The notes under the pieces: generated by a model
Database searches by the model: none
Told to the model about the DNA's origin: nothing
Seen by the model: only the letters and a program-made list of their open reading frames with translations
Translations under genes and position numbers: made by a program
Source: Chrysogorgia sp. JL179-B06
Taxonomy: Eukaryota; Cnidaria; Anthozoa; Scleralcyonacea; Chrysogorgiidae
Reading direction: 5' to 3'
Assembly: GCA_035772405.1 (NCBI GenBank)
Contig: JAYKKM010000048.1
Span: forward strand, 3,587,501 to 3,651,500
DNA: 64,000 nucleotides
Shown: piece after piece, positions 60,070-64,000 of the stretch
How positions within the stretch are numbered: position 1 is the first letter of the stretch
How the letters are laid out: every line of letters begins with the position of its first letter

Positions 60070-61247
60070 TTCAATAAGTCATTATGCATGGTGATGTCAT
60101 AAACTTAAAATGATGAAGAATGGCGCTAGCAGTTCTTCGATATCTATTTTCGTTCTCGAGGTATTCAGTTATATGTGATATGTTAATGAGGCACAAGATG
60201 ACGTCATAGCAGGCAAGCAACATTGTGGCAATTCTAAAATTTTGGTATATCTTCAAAGTTATCCAATGAAATTACTTGAAACTTTGCGCGTGGATATATA
60301 CATACTACGAAACTAAAGAACATTGTTCAACTTATGTTATCACTATAGTAACAGATTAGTTTCCAGATCTCCTAGATTCTAAAACAAAATAATTTGTTTT
60401 CTCTCGTGTTGAGATTGGCGGTTCTTAATAACTTTTTCAATAACTTTTCCAATGCAATACCTAAGTTTGAAATCGAAAACGTTGCTTGCGATGGCAGAAA
60501 ATGAAGACTTCTGTTTGGGAACGGAGAGGTTTGGAAGTCCACGTGCAAAGTTTCAAGTAATTTCGTTGGATAACTTTGAAGATATACACAAATTTTAGAA
60601 TTGTCACAATGTTGTTTGCCTGCTTGACGTCATCTGTGCCTCATTAAAGTGCAAATGAATCGAAAATTAAGTTTATCTTATTTGAAAAAACTCTCAAACA
60701 ATGAGGAATAACAACTTACAACTCTTCCATATTTCATTCAGTTCTTGAGATATTTAGACTTATGTGATATTTAAATAAGCTGATCTATGACGCAGCAAGT
60801 TGTACACAACATTAGAAAATCATGTATATCTTTCCAATATTATTAAAAGAAATCACTCAAAACTTTGTAATTGCTACAGCCCATGAAACAAAACAATAAA
60901 GACAAGCTTCAAGTGATTTCGTTCAATAATCTTTAAGATATACCGGATTTTCCAATGTTGTGTACAACTTGCTACGTCATAGATTATCTCATTTGAATAT
61001 CACCTAGTCTAAATATCTCAAGAAGTAAGTTAAATATGGAAGAGCTGTAAATTGTTATTCCTCATTGTTTTAAGAGTTCTTTCAAATAACACAAACTTAA
61101 TTTTCGATTTATTGACACTTTAACCTATCATATAAAACTGAATACCTCAAAAACGAAAATAGATATCGAAGAACTGTTAGCGCCATTCTTCATCATTTTA
61201 AGTGCCCTTTCAAACATAGCATCATTTTTGGGTTAGAGGCACTTTAA
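60070..61247. mobile_element. Nested TTAA-type MITEs
   Basis: The inner MITE (60644-61123) has TTAA edges and ends AAGTGCAAATGAATCG / TCGATTTATTGACACTT with long arms. It lies inside an older one whose arms continue outside it (GAAATTACTTGAAACTTTGC near 60268 with its complement near 60545, and GCGCTAGCAGTTCTTCGATA near 60123 with its complement near 61160). The outer right end is GAGGCACTTTAA at 61236-61247; the outer left end is degraded. Confidence 0.7.
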
Positions 61248-62087
61248 CTCTTCCTGTCCGGCTGAAAAACATCGAAAATTGAACCACCTCTTTGTTCTAT
61301 TGATATCTCTGGAAATAATCACAACTTTCACAACTGAAAGCCCAATAAGCCGGCTTTTACTTGTGCTTTTAAATTTCCCGAACAAGACACATTATAAAGT
61401 TGTAAAGGTTTTGCTGTGCAAGCTGTGTTAAGTTATCAATTACTCAGAAAAACTCTGAGCACCAGACAGGACTCGAACCCGTAACCTTCTGAATGCTAGA
61501 CAGACGCTCTAACCATTGAGCCACTAGAACTCAGATGGCAGAGCAAGGTTAATTACGGTATTTAAACCTGGGACGAGTCTTGCCGTTATCACAAATACTT
61601 GTTGGATTACAAGTCGTGTTGTGACTGGAAATTGACTGGAAATTGACTGTCACAACACGACTTGGTCCAACAAGTATTTGTGATAACGGCAAGACTCGTT
61701 CGAGTCCTGTCTGGTGCTCAGAGTTTTTCTGAGTATTGACAACTTAACACAGCTTGCACAGCAAAACCTTTACAACTTTACAAACATCAAGCTGCAACTA
61801 CTTAACTTAACTAAGACACATTATGTTAATATCAATTAGCATTAATTATCATAAATGTGGTTGAAAAACTTTCATTTTTCTAGAAAAGTCCATCTTGCAC
61901 GCCTGCGTAGCATCTTGAAAATTCAAAATGGCTCAATCGCTTCGCGTGTGAGTGGATCTCCTGTCCCTGGCGCTTGTCGAGTTTCAATTTTTAATCTTGC
62001 GTTGCCGTCATGTGCCGTGTTTTTCGATTGACGACTTCATGGGTCTTCTATGAACCATTTTGACTGGGCCAGACAGGGAAGAGTTAA
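61244..62087 (-). mobile_element. TTAA-flanked MITE, family P, copy 4 (with inserts)
   Basis: Inverted relative to copies 1-3; TTAACTCTTCCTGTCCGGC at one edge and GACAGGGAAGAGTTAA at the other. It carries an S1 SINE (61400-61550) and, after a palindrome, the inverted end of the same SINE (61690-61790), so the SINE/palindrome module seen in copy 1 is here in a rearranged form. Confidence 0.75.
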
Positions 62088-62116
62088 GAAATGAATCAAG
62101 AATACGAGAAAATGGA

Positions 62117-62255
62117 AAGAGTGCTGTGGTCTAGTGATTACCACACATGTCTAGGAGTTGAGCGACCAAGGTTGAACCCTAGGAAAAACCACCACTCAGG
62201 GTCTTATAATAATTCAGGTGCATGCTGCCTTTGTAACAACACTAGCAGATGGTAA
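62117..62255 (+). repeat. SINE family S2, copy 2, with tRNA-like head
   Basis: Head GTGCTGTGGTCTAGTGATTA with box B-like GGTTGAACCC, then the S2 body (CACCACTCAGGGTCTTATA, CATGCTGCCTTTGTAACAAC, CAGATGGTAAG). It is cut off at 62256 by the hAT-like MITE. Confidence 0.6.
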
Positions 62256-62650
62256 GTAGAGGTGTGCAAACTCCAGTTTTTCAGCTCCGGCTCCGGCCGC
62301 TTTACAGTTCTGATATCCGGCATCGGCTCCGTCTTGCTGGATAAAGTCCAACTGGATATCATTTGCCTGAAATTTTTCCCCAGGGTCTTCTCCCGGTGAA
62401 AGCCGTAAAACTGTCAAGCGACTCAACTCAAGCAAATGCAATGCTACAACTAGGAATGCCAGGAATGATGAAGTTATGCCACTACAAATTACGAAATACA
62501 AGTGTAAATTGCCAAGGGTTTTTGAAACTTACGCAACGCTTCGTTGAGACGATGTTCCTCGTCAATGAAAAGATCGCTAAGAAGTGACAGAGCACGGTGG
62601 ACAAGAAATATACGAGAGAGCTAGACGCGAGTCAAAACAGGCCATTCGTT
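62256..62650. mobile_element. hAT-like MITE, copy 2
   Basis: TAGAGGTGTGCAAACTCC at the left edge; GCTCCGGCTCCGGCCGC follows. Matches 23845-24268 in reverse, including TCTTCTCCCGGTGAAAGCCG and GAGAGCTAGACGCGAGTC. It cuts an S2 SINE. Confidence 0.6.
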
Positions 62651-62879
62651 TTTGTGGCGATACCAATAATCCAATAATTAATAGTTATTAGCTAACTGTT
62701 TTCTGGGCTCGATTTCCATATAAATTTCCCCAAGTTTAAAACATAGTGGCTAACCCAAACCTTACCCTAATCCTAACCCTCCACCTAATATATACTAACC
62801 CTAACTCTTACGATAATGTTTTATTTTAGAAATAACATATGTGACGTCATTTCGGGATTTTATATGGAAATTCAACCGT

Positions 62880-63190
62880 TTTCGGCTTATATACACTGCT
62901 GTAAACGTCAATTCATTAGCATTCCTGATGATGACTTCAAGCTAGTCGAGAAACGTTGAATTCTGAATAAATATGTTTACGTTATTCGGAGTTACCGTTA
63001 TAAATTATCAAAATACTTAGTGGTTCCCGTAAAGTTAATGTCAAGTCTTACAAAAACATGGAGTCCTTCATCTTACTCTCTGATGAAGGACTCTGCTCAA
63101 AACGTCAGTATTTCGTCACAAAAAATCTTGGCAGTTCACCACCTTTTCACTTTGCTATATATCCAAAACACTGTCTACGCAGCAGTCTAC
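62880..63190 (+). repeat. Penelope-like terminal modules
   Basis: Two blocks follow one another: CCTGATGATGACTTCAAGCT then AGTCGAGAAACGTTGAATTC (62918-62960), and CTCTGATGAAGGACTCTGCT then CAAAACGTCAGTATTTC (63078-63115), the latter followed by a GGCAGTTCACCACC word and CTGTCTACGCAGCA. Both have the CTGATGA...(G)AAACG arrangement. No enzyme is present. Confidence 0.4.
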
Positions 63191-63349
63191 TTTTTGAATA
63201 CTTTAAAAGATCAAATCTTGCCCTCAAATGAATTATACAAACTAATTGTAAATACATGGCAAATTCGCTATATCTATCAATTTGAACGTCGATTAGGTAG
63301 CAGTTCTCACCCGAGTGTTTTGTTCAAATTGACACGACAAAGCTGAAGA

Positions 63350-64000
63350 ACTTTTGCTACAGAGGCAGAGACTAGTTGCGCTTACCTGACATAATGACAC
63401 AACGTGACAGAAATATCCTGAATGTCAGACCTTTATTTTATATCCAGGCTCGTCTTCCCCTAACAGACAACCAGTCCTTTATCCTACATCATATTTAATA
63501 CTGTATGTCCACAAAATCCTTATTTCGAGAAGAATATATCGCTCGCTCCTTTGGTCGGCCCATTTCGATAAATCAAAATTTCAGCTCGCGCGTGCGCAGT
63601 AGCATGTTAATATAAAAACCGGGGGACACATCTTATATATTCGAGAAATATTATGAAATATTCAAGATAACTAAATCAAACTGCATTAAAATTTGACACG
63701 TAAAAACCCATCGATAATTCACTTAACGGTCTGCCTTCATTGTATAGGAACTTCACGTTCATTTTTCCACTCACATAAAGTAAATTGAAGTACCAAAACA
63801 CAACGAAATAATAATGTCGCCACCCCCCGGATGTTAACACAGTCAGTATATACCGGGTGGCGCAAAAACATGTCCCCCCTCTTCGACTCATTGTAATTAA
63901 AAAACTGAAAAAGCTATCTTATACAAATAAAAATTATTGAACGTAGTTATGTCTAACTTAAATTTTGATGTATGCCTTGCACATTTCTATAAAATATTAG
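63350..64000. other. Stretch without a recognisable gene
   Basis: AT-rich sequence with short open frames lacking family features. TATACCGGGTGGCGCAAAAA at 63848 looks like the tip of a mariner-type inverted end, but no partner is inside the window. Confidence 0.4.

Noticed and set aside
63848..63875. Mariner element end
   Set aside because: Only one end-like word, no partner or transposase within the window.

Overview
The window is nuclear DNA from a metazoan, most likely an anthozoan-like cnidarian. It is AT-rich, has GT-AG introns and animal orthologues, and is packed with tRNA-derived SINEs, LINE 3' ends, MITEs and Polinton-type remnants. The taxon is inferred from style only; no marker settles it. 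Two host genes can be rebuilt exon by exon. The first (7216-12570, plus strand) is a six-exon gene for a 359-residue single-pass membrane protein of the C6orf89 / bombesin receptor-activated protein family. The second (16562-41659, minus strand) is a seven-exon thymidylate synthase gene, 306 residues, spread over 25 kb. Exon phases close exactly in both, so both look intact. || Layout. 1-1.2 kb: a diverged direct repeat around a Penelope-like module. 1.6-4.4 kb: a decayed Ty3/gypsy retrotransposon. 4.4-7.2 kb: a Helitron-like repeat, a LINE 3' end and a hairpin element. 7.2-12.6 kb: the C6orf89-like gene, with transposons in its introns. 12.6-16.5 kb: a LINE tail, a BET1-like SNARE fragment, a second hairpin element and a DNA-transposon remnant. 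16.5-41.7 kb: thymidylate synthase. Its introns hold nested MITEs, LINEs, SINEs, a 3-kb dodecamer satellite ending 24 bp from a splice donor, four-family MITE insertions, a 2-kb foldback element, and three tRNA-Asp(GTC) genes. 42.9-48.7 kb: a dead Polinton/adintovirus-like block (protein-primed DNA polymerase B on plus, two small genes on minus) broken by a LINE and two MITEs. 48.7-64 kb: repeats, a zinc-finger pseudogene, and two more foldback elements. || The strongest novelty is a foldback transposon family with termini TACGGTGGCCCA. Two unrelated-bodied members (35191-37152 and 57566-58156) each have a perfect 6-bp target duplication and subterminal 20-bp tandem repeats. Others are very small perfect-hairpin elements (65 and 73 bp) with 8-9 bp target duplications, three AAACCACC hairpins between the Polinton minus-strand genes, and an empty-site comparison showing TTAA target use by a MITE family. 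All similarity calls were made by eye without database searches.
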